A stretch of DNA of 64,000 nucleotides from Podocnemis expansa (lineage: Eukaryota > Chordata > Testudines > Podocnemididae), in NCBI GenBank assembly GCA_007922195.1, contig ML682014.1, positions 1,117,027 through 1,181,026 on the forward strand. The letters run 5' to 3'. Position 1 is the stretch's first letter, and each line of letters opens with the position of its first letter. Below, piece after piece: positions 12,321 through 24,691 of this stretch. Below the pieces are notes generated by a model. It made no database searches and had not been told where the DNA came from. It saw only the letters and a program-made list of their open reading frames with translations. Both the position numbers and the translations under genes were made by a program.

Positions 12321-12720
12321 NNNNNNNNNNNNNNNNNNNNNNNNNNNNNNNNNNNNNNNNNNNNNNNNNNNNNNNNNNNNNNNNNNNNNNNNNNNNNNNN
12401 NNNNNNNNNNNNNNNNNNNNNNNNNNNNNNNNNNNNNNNNNNNNNNNNNNNNNNNNNNNNNNNNNNNNNNNNNNNNNNNNNNNNNNNNNNNNNNNNNNNN
12501 NNNNNNNNNNNNNNNNNNNNNNNNNNNNNNNNNNNNNNNNNNNNNNNNNNNNNNNNNNNNNNNNNNNNNNNNNNNNNNNNNNNNNNNNNNNNNNNNNNNN
12601 NNNNNNNNNNNNNNNNNNNNNNNNNNNNNNNNNNNNNNNNNNNNNNNNNNNNNNNNNNNNNNNNNNNNNNNNNNNNNNNNNNNNNNNNNNNNNNNNNNNN
12701 NNNNNNNNNNNNNNNNNNNN
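12321..12720. other. Assembly gap (400 N)
   Basis: Exactly 400 consecutive Ns, a round number that suggests a placeholder or an estimated gap. It begins inside GC-rich hairpin sequence, which could explain the assembly failure. Any open frame crossing it is meaningless. Confidence 0.99.
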
Positions 12721-13800
12721 CTCCTAATTTATTTTGCTGAAACAGAATAATACCCCCTGGAACTTATTTTTTTATGGCCAGAGACAAGTTGGCTTCAAAA
12801 GCTCATGAACTTAATCATAAGGAGTCAACAATCTAAATGTCTGTACAAAGAACATTGTACTGTCTATTTATTCCATCATCTGAATATAAGGGAATATGAC
12901 AGTCATTTAAAATTTCTTTCTTTCTTTCTTTCTGTGCATCCCACTTTCTGAAGACGACAGTGAAGACCAAAATCCAAACAAGATTATGATGATCATCTTT
13001 AATAGTTTATGGGACTGAGCGGAAGAATTGCTCTCTCCTTTTCTGACTCATTAGAGCTACATCCTCAGGGTTACTCATTCTGGGTAGTCCTTTTAGTAGG
13101 ACATCCAGTGAGGAAATGCAATGTAAATACCATTGGTTTTGTTGTCACAGGTGCCGAAACTTTTGTAATATCTCTTTTCTATTCTTCTGTTGCCGCCGAA
13201 TATTGAAGCAACAGATTCAATTTTAGAGCTCTGATCCTTTACCTTATGGAAATAACTTTGCCACTGAGGTTGTTATGACCTTTGTCCCCATCCTCTTTAA
13301 CAATTTTACTGACTTAATGTCTGTATTCTATATGCTTGTCTATCGTTTTCATGGATTCACTGTGTTAAAGCAGGTAGCATATTGTGCTGATCCAATACAT
13401 CAAGTCAATCACTTTCTTTAGTAGATGCTGTAAGTGTTGCAGTAATTTTTGATGGGTGATTCTAAACATTTTTAGAGGTTTGGTTCAGCTTGTATTACAC
13501 TCAAATGTATACATACACATAGCCACTGGATTGGAAAAACTAGGCAAGAGATCTGACAAAAAATAAGCATTCCCAAAAGATTTGATATACCCTGCTCTTT
13601 CTAAGACGACGTATCACAACTGGTCCCCTACAAATGGCATTTTGATAGTTTCTGATCATGACCACAACCAGGAAGCTGAAAAAAATATGAATAACTCTTC
13701 CAGGGTTTCAGATAACAGCCCCTGTATCCTTCCCTCCCTGACCCCCTCAAGAGTGTCCAGTCAGGTATCTGGACTTCTGCCATAATGTGTCTCTGAACAG
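12721..13800. other. Unassigned sequence with a (TTTC)n tract
   Basis: No gene recognised. A short (TTTC)n microsatellite lies near 12915-12933. The ordinary AT-rich sequence right of the gap shows no foldback end, so the right terminus of the element at 11951 is probably within the gap. Confidence 0.45.
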
Positions 13801-13949
13801 AGGCCTTTGTCTCCCTCTCTTCTGTTCATGAGTATTTAAGGCTGTACGTATCCTGATATCTTCAGCAAGCCAATCTCTGCACAGGTCAGCACTTGTGTTT
13901 TGCTTTTTCTCTGATGCTATGAACAGTGAATTGACAGCAGTTACAAGTT

Positions 13950-14830
13950 ACCACAGCACTTTCTAAGCAAGCAAATTTATTATTAAGGTAAAAGCATTAC
14001 AGAGAAAACATAAAAAACAACAGATTTAAATACACACCAAACATACCAGGAGTCACCCTTTAGCATTATAGGGTTCCTCTAAGTCAAAACCTTTCCAAAA
14101 TCCTACAAGGGTTTGGGGCCCCATTGCAGGGCTGTCTTTGGGGGACAGCTGGGGTGATAGTCCTGGGCCCTTCACTTTGCTGGGCTCCACAGGGCCAACT
14201 GGTGTGCAGTGCTGCTTCCAGGGAAGCCCTCCAGGGCCACGGATCCTGGAAGGCCACACTGGAGGCTGTGCGGTGTGCCAAGTAGCCCCAGCTTGCCCTA
14301 CCCCCAGAAGGAGACCAGCCTACTCAGGGGTAGGACAGGAGATCAGAGCCCAGCATCACTCCAATCTCCCCAAAGTATGGGGGGGCAGATGCCCCCCATA
14401 GGCCCATTGTCCCTGGGCCCCACCACACCCCCTGGTATGGCCCTGCCCCATTGGACAGAAGACCCTGTAAATTTGCTGAATTGTTATGAAGGCCACAAAT
14501 CAGTGAAGATCATTCTCTTGTACCAAAAGCCTTTCCTTTGTTTCATAATCTGTAAAACCCAGCCTGATCCAATATATGCAAACAACTGCACAGAGTAGTA
14601 CATCTCTAGAGTAATCTAGTCTCAGTCACTCACCTCAATCACCCCCCCTCCCCGGCACACAGTTTCTGGAGCTGTAGTAACCATCCCACACACAGTAGAA
14701 TACAACCTTACCTACAGAAATCATAACTTTAATACAAACATACTGTATGAGGCTGCAATATCTGTCAGAACATCTAGTGCAAAAATAAAATCTTAACGTA
14801 TCCGAAGCTCAGAGAAGGTTGGGTTAGATT
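13950..14830. other. GC-rich block, possibly an unclassified interspersed repeat
   Basis: The sequence turns from AT-rich (caagcaaatttattattaag near 13967) to GC-rich at about 14090-14460, then back. Overlapping open frames of 65-129 codons occur in several frames on both strands, as expected by chance in GC-rich sequence. The composition and abrupt edges resemble a transposon segment, but I cannot name a family and see no terminal repeats. Confidence 0.3.
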
Positions 14831-15675
14831 TGCTTTGCGTTAGATCAGCTCTTTTTTTTTCCTCCCACCCCCATTGAATGTTTGTTTTTCCTTGAAACAT
14901 GCAGAAATTAGAACATTAAATTTCAAAAAACACATCTTTATCTTCATAACATTTTAAAAGCAGAGGTCCTGGATAACAAAATTATTTTTGAGTAAAATCA
15001 TCACTCAAAAATTACCCTATTTTGACCCAACTCACACCAAGTTTTTCTTAATTGGCAAAGAACTGCTACAATGTAAGACTCAGGTTTTGGTAGGTAACTG
15101 AAAATATTTTGAATAGTCCATTTGCAACATGGTTCTTCCTTGGCCTGGGAACTTGATTAAAATATATGTGAACAGGCTAATGTCTTGGAGAGTCTGGATC
15201 CTCTCAGTGGATTATAGCTGTGATATAAACAGTTGCTTATGTGTATCATAGCTATGGAAGGATTGGACACCGTAAAGAGAAGAAACGCACAGAATGACAG
15301 ACAGACGCTGGGACCTAAGCCTAATTTAATAGCCTAAAGGCATCTCAATTAAGCAGAATGACTGACCCAATTAAGCAGCAATACTTACAATCATTAAATT
15401 AAACTAATCTCATTCAGATACATTCCTTTTAAGTAGTTTTCATGTACTTTGTTTTCATTCACCTCAGTTATTATGCAGTGGATTTCTGAAGAAGAAAGGT
15501 CCCTACCCAGAAACACTGAGGCCACATTAATAACTTCTGGTATGTGAACTACAGAATTATTCTCACTCATTCTTGCTCTTTGTCTCAAGGATATTCTATT
15601 GTGGAGAAATGCTTGAATAATCATTGGGTCAGAAAGAGCCACAAAGAGGCAGAGAGAAACACACTTGAGTGGCTA
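14831..15675. other. Unassigned sequence, no gene seen
   Basis: AT-rich, no repeat recognised. An 82-codon minus-strand frame (15394-15642) has no domain. Confidence 0.4.
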
Positions 15676-15762
15676 ACAAAGTGGGATTTTCTCCCATGAA
15701 GGCTCATGCAATAAATAAATTTGTTAGTCTTTAAAAGTGCCACAGGATTCTTTGTTTGTTAA
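15676..15762 (+). mobile_element. SINE-like repeat fragment
   Basis: It contains gtgggattttctcccatgaa, then aataaataaatttgttagtct and aagtgccacagga, all shared with the copies near 11115 and 30690. The CTGATGA-equivalent is absent at the left and the GAAA box reads GAAG. It appears truncated at the stem II position, like the copy at 11115. Confidence 0.6.
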
Positions 15763-17165
15763 GTCGCTTCATGGATCTCACCCTACCTCTTTTGGAATTT
15801 GGCAGTTTGAATGAAAATTTCCAATTATCTGTAGAAACAATACATTCTGCAAAGACTGTATAGACAATTACAATGTAAAATTCACGGTGAATCAGCTTTC
15901 TATAAAGCAAATTCAAGCATTATCCCCAGAGCTATTTGCTGAAATAAAAGAACAGATACAAACTATAGAGGAATGACATTTATTTGGTAAAGTTCCATAT
16001 AAAACTGCCCACCCAGGAACCTTGGGCTATGGATTCCTTAGGTACAATTAGTTGTGACATGAGCAACCATGGCAAGTAAATCACAGTCATTTCAATGAAC
16101 ACCACAATTCCACAATTTCTTGAAATAGTAACTATCATACAGTGTCTGTGTGTGTGTGCATACATATATATATAAATGTATATCTATAGTTTTATTTTCT
16201 CTCTTTATATAACAAGATGCCATGGAATTTACAAAAGCATACTATATACTGGCTTTTTCCTTTGGTTGCATAGACTTCAATTAACATGCAATTCTCAAAT
16301 ATTCTACTGACAATAGGTAGTATGAATAAAAATAATCTTTCCAGGTTTTTTTGAATGTAGACTTACTGTGTGCCAAGTGTTTAAAGTTCATCTGACACCT
16401 ATAATGACAGGGTTTGTAAGAAAGTCATCACACAATAGTGACACGTTCAACATAATTACTGGATGCAGCACCTAAAGCATGCTACGTATTTGCTTAACAA
16501 AAAAGTAATTGAGAGAGAACATTGGTGTGGTGGTGGAGAGGGACATTATTGTATGGAATTTCTGTCCAGGCACATTGGTTGTATTAACTAAAGTCTTTAA
16601 TTTTTTTTGTCACAAAAGCCATGAGTTAGAATGCCAATTCACTTCATGAGCTAAAAAATAAGGAAAGAAAATACTGTCTTATTTAATATGCTGATTTTAA
16701 ATACAGAATAGTATGAATATGGGATGCACACATTGCTACATGAGAATCATAGTACTCTCAGGAAGTGCTGCTTAATTTTTTCTTTTTATACCACCCTGTT
16801 GTGTGTTTTGTGTATCATACGTGGACTACAGAAAGACACCTTTCAGAATGAAGTGTTTTATAAGCATTGACTGAGACTGGAGTTTGTGTGCCTTTGCCTA
16901 TAAAAATTGCATTATGATGATTGACTCTTTTGAGGTTCTGTCCCCATATGTTTAATTGTTCAGGCCCCATAACTCTAAAACTCATAGCTTTTCTACATTT
17001 GGTCAAGAAACAAGTCCAAAGTCACCCTGCGAAGCTGGAAAACTTCCCTTCCAGTGGTGCAAATCCTCCGTTTCCAGTCTGGCCGACGTGTGAGATACCA
17101 AACCTTAGAATATATGTATAAAAAAGTCATCATGATTAATATTACTGGTTATTTATGCTCTAGTG
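15763..17165. other. Unassigned sequence with TG/TA microsatellite
   Basis: No gene. A short alternating tract, (TG)n followed by (TA)n, lies at about 16144-16176. Open frames are below 77 codons. Confidence 0.45.
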
Positions 17166-17351
17166 CAGTGCTTTTCAAACTTAGGGTCAGGATCCAGTAC
17201 TGGGTTGCATACCCTAAGGTACTGTGTTGCAGCACTCCTTGCTGCCACCACCAAAAGACTGGAATGCATTGTTCAAAGATGTAATTATTGGGTCAGAGCA
17301 TAAATGATTTTTTTCAAATGGGTCCCAAGAAAACAAGTTGGAAAACCGCTG
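17166..17351. mobile_element. Short non-autonomous hAT-like element
   Basis: The left end is CAGTGCTTTTCAAAC and the right end in reverse complement is CAGCGGTTTTCCAAC, a classic hAT terminus. The flanking octamers ctctagtg and ttctagta agree at 6 of 8 positions, fitting an 8-bp target-site duplication. The 186-bp interior has no coding capacity. Confidence 0.75.
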
Positions 17352-18662
17352 TTCTAGTAGGTCCCACAGGGCCCAGTCATCTCTGGTGTGCTAGACACTG
17401 AAACACCACACAGAACCATGTGCTCCTCAGCCAGGGAAGCGCACTGTCTAAGAAGGCTTGCAGCCTTCCTAGTGCTGGGCCTGAGGCAGGTGTCTGTTTT
17501 TTCAGAAGGCTAGCGAGGGAATTGAACTTTTGGAGAGAATAAGGAAACATTTCTCTCAGGCAGTTTTTTTAAGCAAATGTGGCAGTTTGACTCGGCTCAG
17601 TTGCTTGGAATTCGAGAATAAGCTGACCTGGGTATAGGGCTACTTTGCACAACTGCAGTGAATTGGGGCATTTGACACTCTGTTTGCTGTTAAGTTCAGC
17701 TTTAATGTATTCTGGTTCCCTCATTACACAACACCCCGGGGCTGCTATGGGGGCCAGACTGAGGTACAACATAGAATGAGAGGGGCTTTACACAAATGGC
17801 CAAGGGCTCCAGCAGATTTGGGAGATGTGTAACTGTCATGGGTATTTGGGGGAACAAATCCTTGCACTTTAGGAAATGAACCAGGTGAAGCCAAACCTTC
17901 TGAGTTTCCAGTTACCAGTTACTTGCAGAGGTACGTATCTTGGTGTTTTGTTTTGTCCTCCCCCTCTGCCCCCAAGGGCTGCTGGTATTCTATGGCAGCT
18001 GCAAAGTCTGATTGGAAAGTCACATAGCCCTGACAAACAGAAAAAGAAAAAAAATATATAAATATGTACACGTTCAACATTTAGCTTTTAGATAGTTCTG
18101 CCTAGGAACACTGGCACCCATTTTAATTGATTAGATCACAGATTTCCTTAACTTCCCCAGAAAAAAACTGCTGTGCCTCAAACACCTTAACAGCAACCTA
18201 TTAAAAAAACCTTATCATTTCAATTTTTCACACATTCTACTTGTATGTGTGTTCAGTATTTCACTCTTATCTCATCTCCCAGGCCACTGCAATAAACCAG
18301 TATTTCTTAACAATACCCATGCTCAGTCTCAGACCTAATAAAAAAGAGAAAATCTGTATCACTAAAAGGAGGATGCTAGCAATTCCCTCTTTGTTATTAA
18401 AGGTTTCCATTGTTTTACAGATAAAAAGGATTAGAGCATGAAAACTTATGTGGCCAGACCATTAGTCACAGTCATTCTGGCATTAATAAGAGATTTTTGA
18501 TGGTATACACAAACAAGGACAACATAACTCACACAGGAAATATAACTTGTATTTCCTATCCTTAAACTAAACTTCCAGAAAACAGAACAATATAAAGAAG
18601 AACATTACTTAAGAAAGGGATGTATGATTCATCTGTAAGCTCTTTTGACCATACCTATAGTT
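17352..18662. other. Unassigned sequence, no gene seen
   Basis: No coding or RNA feature recognised. Short chance frames only, of at most 67 codons. Confidence 0.45.
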
Positions 18663-19136
18663 CAGGGGTGGCCAAACTTATGGAACTCAAGAGCCACATG
18701 AGCTGATTATTAAACCTTCGAGAGCCCCACTGAGGCATATAGCCATATACTTTTAACTAACCAAAATTACTAAGTTTAAAATTCATTTCACACTTTAACT
18801 TTATCGTAAAAAAGAGGACAAACATTGATCTGACTAAAGTCAGATTCTAATAATTACTTAAGGTTACAATGAAAATCAACCCTATACAGTAAAAACTTAG
18901 CTGCTGCTTGATGTAGAAGACTGCAGGCCAGTGGCAAGTTTTTTAAAATCCTGATCATGCCGTACTTCTCCCCGCCATCCCCAACCATGCCGCACTTCTC
19001 CCCACTGGCTAACCTCCTCCTGAACTCCTAGGCCAGGAATGCTTTCCTAAACTGATTTGCTGATGTTCTTCCAGGAGCCACACTTTTTCACTCAAGAGCC
19101 ACATGTAGCTCCCAAGCTGCAGTTTGGCCATGCTTG
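18663..19136. mobile_element. Non-autonomous hAT element (CAGGGGTGGCCAAAC ends), longer copy
   Basis: It starts CAGGGGTGGCCAAACTTA and ends with a decayed inverted copy around tttggccatgcttg. Flanking octamers ctatagtt and ctatagat match at 7 of 8 positions, good evidence for an 8-bp hAT target-site duplication. The phrase gagccacatg recurs near both ends. A shorter relative with the same ends lies at 51097-51281, so this 474-bp copy retains interior sequence that the other has lost. Confidence 0.8.
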
Positions 19137-19935
19137 CTATAGATGATGTGGGAGATTGTATGCGGCTGCAGCACTTGACCCACCTGTAGGGGACCTCCTG
19201 GTGGTGTTTCTGGGGAATTATGTTCAAGTGGTCCCCACCACGTGGCCTGTGCTCTGCTTTTTGCCACACTGACTCTGCTCCTGAGTCCTGTCCTGGGACT
19301 TTAGCCCTCTGTCTAAGCCCAACAGTCTACCCCTTCCAGGGTTCCAGCCACTAAAACAGTCTATGGCCCAGCTCACTCTTGTCCTGGCCACTAAAACAGT
19401 CAATGGCTAGCGAGTCTGTGCTGATCCTGGCACTCGTGCCACTCCTGGCATGTTGGGGGAGCAGGCAGGGGCGTGGGCCCACCCACTTCTTCAGGCACCA
19501 GCCCAGGGACTCCAGGTGCCTCCACTGAGGCCTCCGCCTCCCACTAGTCTCTTCACACAGACCTACGTCAACCCCCTGGGCCACTTCCCTGCAGCCCCAG
19601 ATATAAGCAGTCTCCCTGCTGGAGTCCAGCCACTGTCCACTCAATGGCTCCTTGCCCCGGATCGCTGTTCCAGCCCCTCCTGCCGTCTGCTCCCCTGGGA
19701 TCCCCAGCTCAGCTCAGCTCCAAGTGCCTTCTCCCACTCGGAGCTCTCCGACATCCTCGCTCCTGCAGCCAGTCTGCCAGGAGGAGTACCTTCCCTCTGC
19801 AGCCCCCACAGCAGACTAAGCAGCTAAATCGGCTGCACTCCTCTTTATACTAGCAGCCTGTCACTGATCGTCTGCTGCCTACACCCCTTTTAAACCCCTG
19901 GTGTGCCGTAGCAGAGCCACTGCACTACTACAGGG
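19137..19935. other. GC-rich block, unclassified, with short internal duplication
   Basis: The block is clearly more GC-rich than its surroundings. The phrase ccactaaaacagtc occurs twice, about 41 bp apart (near 19350 and 19390). Open frames of 97 codons (minus) and 125 codons (plus) lie in different frames on opposite strands with proline/serine-rich translations, as GC-rich non-coding DNA gives. It could be part of an LTR or another mobile element. No terminal repeats or known motif are visible. Confidence 0.3.
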
Positions 19936-20136
19936 ATCTTATGCCAACGACCAGATCGCACAAGCTCAGTTTTTTGTTTTTTGGGTTTTTTAATGATTTA
20001 TCAATAAATCAGAATAAGGGCAGGTTACCTCCTCTGCTGCTGTTGCTAAGTCTGATGTTGGGCACCATACGTGTCAATACTATCCCCTGCAGAAGATGTC
20101 TCTTGTGGCTCCCAAGCTGACTATAGAACATCTACA

Positions 20137-20168
20137 GTTAGCAGACTAACATGGCTACCAACACACAG
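20137..20168 (-). repeat. Fragment of SINE-like repeat head
   Basis: The phrase gcagactaacatggctacca is the reverse complement of the family head seen at 10341-10358 (ggtagccgtgttagtct). Only this short part is recognisable. Confidence 0.45.
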
Positions 20169-23084
20169 GTATTTGTTTTCCTTTTACTTCCATGATGAAG
20201 GAAAAATTATCAATGCCCATGTTCCAACAGAAATGGCAAAACTCCCACTTACTTTAATGTGAGTAGGATCAGGCTTGGTAAATACTGAGAAACTTGCTGG
20301 TGTGCTGCAGATGTAGACACTGAGGACTAGAGTGTGCTACTTAGCTGAAGACATGAGAAGGGTGTAATGCAGTCATGCAACCAAAGGGGAGCTCTTGGAG
20401 GGGTGGAAAACCACACTCCTTCCTGAAGCTCCATGGAGCACAGAGTACATTGCACACCATTTCTTGTGGTGCAGTGTGCTCTCTTTCTTCAAAGCACTCT
20501 GCAGGCTAGGAGTGAAAAGGGATTGAAATAAGGCTGCATTTCTTCCTTGTCCCCTTCAAAATGATTTATGCCCTCAGAGGCATTCTGGATGGGATCTATC
20601 CTTGCACTTCCCCATGTGCAAACTTTGTGATTGTCCCTGGCTTGTTTGCAACTGTGGAATAAGAGAGTTCATCATACATTCTCCCTAATCCCCAGGCAAG
20701 GGTGCCATGGCCATAATAGGTTCACCATACATATGTGCACATATGAGGAATGTGTACACCCAGGGATGGTAATTTCATGCCCAAACAGTCAGAAGGCCAA
20801 CTAAAAATCTGGACCTAAAGATTATACTATGATCTACTGCTTGAAAAATAGTAATTCTGATTGGAAATGTGGCCTACTACTCTACCCTTTCCTCTGAAAT
20901 GCCTCGAAGCCTTAATTCACAACATTAGCAAACGGAGCAATGAATTAATCTTTTTATGCAAATAAGCATAGATGGAATTTTGCTTTTATAAACACAAAGG
21001 TTGGGGTATTTAGCTAGAACATCCTTAGTGAACTCTAAGGACTATAAAAAAGACAAGACAGCAACTTTATCAACAGCGAAGCTCACATGTGCCAGCTGTC
21101 CCATGCTCTCTGTGTTGCTATTTGGATCCACATACAAAAATGCCCATGACAGTTGCTTATATTGTGATGGGCAGAATAGGAGTTCAGTATAAAGAGAATT
21201 CATTACATAGTTAAAAACAGGCCAATAAGAAGAAGAAAAAGATTTTTTTATTGACTTTCCTTCTCAACCTTCCATTTTTCTCCTTTATCTTGCCTTGGAG
21301 ATGGCACTGAATATTGATGAAAAAACCACATGCAATTATTTCCCAGGTAATTTCCCCTGGTAGTGAATACCAAAATCCGTACTTTTCAGGTACCATTTGG
21401 GGCCAATTACCCCATGAACCTGCAAGGATACCAAGTGGATCCAGTATTGCTCTAACATTAAGGTACACAATATACAATCCAAAATGTTTTTCTATTGGCA
21501 TTTGCTTACTGACATTTAAATTCCCTGTCACTCTTAAGACAGGTAAGTTATTTCTCACTGTGCCATTGAAACCAAACTGTCATGAAGAAAATGACACTAA
21601 GATGTACCTTTTTGATGGTACAACATGATTATCCTGATCTTATATTTTGTTGTGGTTTCTACTGATTATTTTTTTCCGGCTCCCTCCCTCTGCCCCCCGT
21701 AGCACAAAGTTCTTACTTTAATGTTTTTCTTTGATAAAGTTATAAAGCTCCTCCAAAGACTTGAAATCTGTCATGAGACTTCTCCCTTTACAAAGAGTTT
21801 GTTGCAGACAATGTCCCCGTTCTTAAAGAGCTGCTTGCCTCTCAATCACCAAAAATTATTCCATGATACTGTACATCTGTCATTTTTTATTTCAGTTTTT
21901 GACTGAATTATACTGAAATATTAACTAGATTCTGTGCATATGACGTTGTGTATACAGTGTTTGTTCAGCCTGTTTTTATTAATATTTATCCTAATGTCGC
22001 TTCTCTAGTTTCCAGTGCTCTTTTATTTTGGAATGTCACTCCTGTACCTTTCCTGTATCCTCCTGATAATAGCATTACCAGGTGCTAACAGGCTTCCTAA
22101 AAGAGCTGCCTTAGTCTCAACACCCCAACTTTGAATTATCATCCTACTGAAAATCAATCTGATTCAGCTGTTACTCTCATTGACATTAGTGTAAATCAGC
22201 AACAAGCCATCAAGAAATTTAAGACAATAACCAAGTACAGTTTCTTAGGTATCATGGAAGATGTGAGATTTGCTGAGTCCCTACTCTGAAACTTGTTTCA
22301 TAAGGATGATCATCATGAGGTTTCTGCTCTTCCAATCCATCTAATCAATTTTAAATTCCTTTTGAAAAATACATCCTGTTGCAATTTTCTAAAAAACAGG
22401 GTTTTGGAATATGGAGAGACTGCTAATGTGTCCCATCTGAACCAAGGTCTATATTTTAAAGGCCATGTCCATCCAATTTCACATTTAAGACTATAATACA
22501 TTTTGAAGGTGAATTGCAAAGGTGTTGCTGAAAAGAATTTGTTTGTAAAATCTTCATAGAGGAAAATGTCTGTAACTGTCATTTAAAAACATGTACCTGG
22601 CACTGAAATTTAAGAAGTGTGAAGATAATGATTAACTCTTTCTGATATTAAGGAATCTGCATTATTGATGCTGTCATTCTACCAGAATGAAAGACATCAC
22701 AGCTATCATTACTCATAGTATGCATGAAAGAAAATACATTATCGTCTTGGCCCCTTATGACATAGAAAGAATGGCTCTTTCAGTCTATTTTCATTTTTAA
22801 CTCCTTAAATAATTTCTTCTAAAAAGAAATTGATTTTTGTCCCTTGAAATTAAAAGAAATTGTCCCTTGATTTTTTTTTTTTATGTATTGTTGTAGTCTA
22901 TGGCTAGATTTTGGGGAGGAAAATTAACACAAAAGTTAGTTAATTTATTTTAAAAAATGATCCCTACCAAAATACAGGTCTTTTAAATAAACATTTGTTG
23001 ATCACCTTTATGTATCATAACAACATATCATGAGCCCATAGCACCCTTCTGTCCAAGCGTATCAAGTGTGTCACAAATACTGAT
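20169..23084. other. Unassigned sequence, no gene seen
   Basis: Nearly 3 kb of AT-rich sequence without a recognised feature. Overlapping frames of 104 codons (plus) and 115 codons (minus) at 21211-21628 have no domain and oppose one another. A short local duplication around gaaattg/tcccttga lies near 22825-22870. Confidence 0.45.
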
Positions 23085-23099
23085 GAAATAGCACCCCAT

Positions 23100-23260
23100 A
23101 TTGAGTAGAAGTGTATCATTAACCACATTTTATAGATGGGCAATTTAAGACAGGAAACTAACTAATTTGCCACAGTCATAAATCAGTGACAGAGGAAACA
23201 GCTGAACCCCGATCCCTCAGTTCTCAGTAGTTTGCTTTAACCATTAGGTATCCTTCCCTG
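23100..23260 (-). mobile_element. MIR-type CORE-SINE relic
   Basis: Read on the minus strand the sequence follows the MIR order: a tRNA-like head (ctaatggttaaagc), then the core with gactgtggcaaatt, then the ccatctataaaatgtgg tail segment. On the plus strand the telltale phrases are attttatagatggg, aggaaact and ccacagtcataaatcagtgacagagg. It is diverged, as MIRs in amniotes usually are. Confidence 0.65.
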
Positions 23261-24104
23261 AAAAAGTAAATTAAACTGGAAAGCAAAACAAGTTAATGCC
23301 AAGGATACTATAGAGAGCTCTCATTTGCTTTCTTGAGATTGTGTCAATGATCAAACAGGTAAGAAAGTGGACAGGATATGAAAGATAAAAGCTCATGTCA
23401 ACCATTATAGCTTCAGAGTCTAAATGTTAAACAAAACGTGCATTGAAGATGAGTTCTCTAAATTCAGCCATTCTTTGGTGGGTGCCAGAACAGTTTGTGT
23501 AAACCTTTTGGAAAAATGGGCATGATGTTTAACAAGCAAACACCTCTATGAAACATGAGAGCTTAGTTTACTCATCTGAAGTAAGCAAATTAGGCCATAA
23601 AAATATGGTGAGTGTGGTAGGTAACAGTAAAGAGTTGACGCAAAGCTTGTGTATGAGGGAAGCACCTTTTTCCCTTTTAGAACTAAAATGCTTCATATCT
23701 TCTAAACCTATCTTTTACTTGTTCCATTACTTCTGTTATTGTCACGGGTTCTTTACCATCATGGGACCCAATCTACTTTTTTAAAAATATTCTACCAAAA
23801 TTGAGGAAACACCAGAAGAATATAATGATGCTATCACAGGTCAATCACTAGCAGGGTAATCTAAGAATCTCTGCTGGGTGACTGGGGCCAGGAAATAAAG
23901 GATGTTTTCTTACCTGAACTCTTGTGTGCAACACCTTTCATACACTGGTCTGACTCAACAATCAGAAAGTGAATAGTTGTTGGGGAAGATGAAATTAAAC
24001 CATTCAGATTATCTTTATTGGGGGATAAAGGATAGGGATGCGTCATCAGAGAAGACGGACCAAAAGGTGAAGTTGGTGAACAGGGAATGAGATGAAGGAT
24101 CTAG
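23261..24104. other. Unassigned sequence, no gene seen
   Basis: No repeat family or gene recognised. A 78-codon frame at 23548-23784 has no domain. Confidence 0.4.
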
Positions 24105-24691
24105 GGGCACGTCTATGCTGGAATGCTTTTTTTTTTGGGATAAGGAGGCTTATTCCGAAAAACTTTCCAATGTCCACGGAGCCATTTTGCTTTTTCAAAA
24201 AAAAGCACTCCAGTGTATCAAAACATCGTAGTGCTTTTTCGAAATACTGAAACCTGATTTCTTTCGAAAAAGCATCGTTTTTTAAAAAAGCCTTTTCAAA
24301 AAAAGTGCCCAAGTGTTTTGAAATACCAGAGCTCTATTTTGGGAATGTTAAACCTAGTCTACTTTTGAAAAAAGGGCTTTTTTGAAAAAGCTTTTTCAAA
24401 AAAAGCCATCTCAGGACGCTGCAATGGCTTTTTTTAAAAAAAAAACAACTTGCCCATCTTTCCAATTGACTCTCTTTTTTTCAAAAAAGAGAGTCCAGTG
24501 TGGATTCTCTTTTTTATTTTTTTTGCAGGGGGGAATCCCTCACTGCCTTATTTCAAGCTGGAGAACTCCTCTCTTGAAATAACATTTTTTGAAATAAGGT
24601 TTTTTTGAAAAACCTTTTTAAAATTTATTTCAAAATATTTTTGGGGGGGAAAAACGTTTTTCAAAAAATGTGGGGCAGTGTAGACCTAGCC
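24105..24691. mobile_element. Foldback DNA transposon (TTCGAAA subfamily)
   Basis: The left end is GGGCACGTCTAT and the right end in reverse complement GGCTAGGTCTAC. The 3-bp sequence TAG flanks it on both sides (24102-24104 and 24692-24694). The interior is packed with TTTTTCGAAA, TTTCAAAAAA and TTGAAATAA blocks in both orientations, so long parts can fold back on themselves. There is no coding sequence; open frames inside are lysine/phenylalanine-rich artefacts of the A/T runs. Confidence 0.75.

Noticed and set aside
12171..12750. Long open frames crossing the gap
   Set aside because: Most of their length is undetermined sequence; the remainder is GC-rich foldback DNA.
19450..19853. Proline/serine-rich 125-codon plus frame
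   Set aside because: GC-rich non-coding DNA commonly gives such frames; other frames over the same interval are equally open.
21211..21628. Opposed 115- and 104-codon frames
   Set aside because: Overlapping frames on opposite strands with no domains; best explained by chance.
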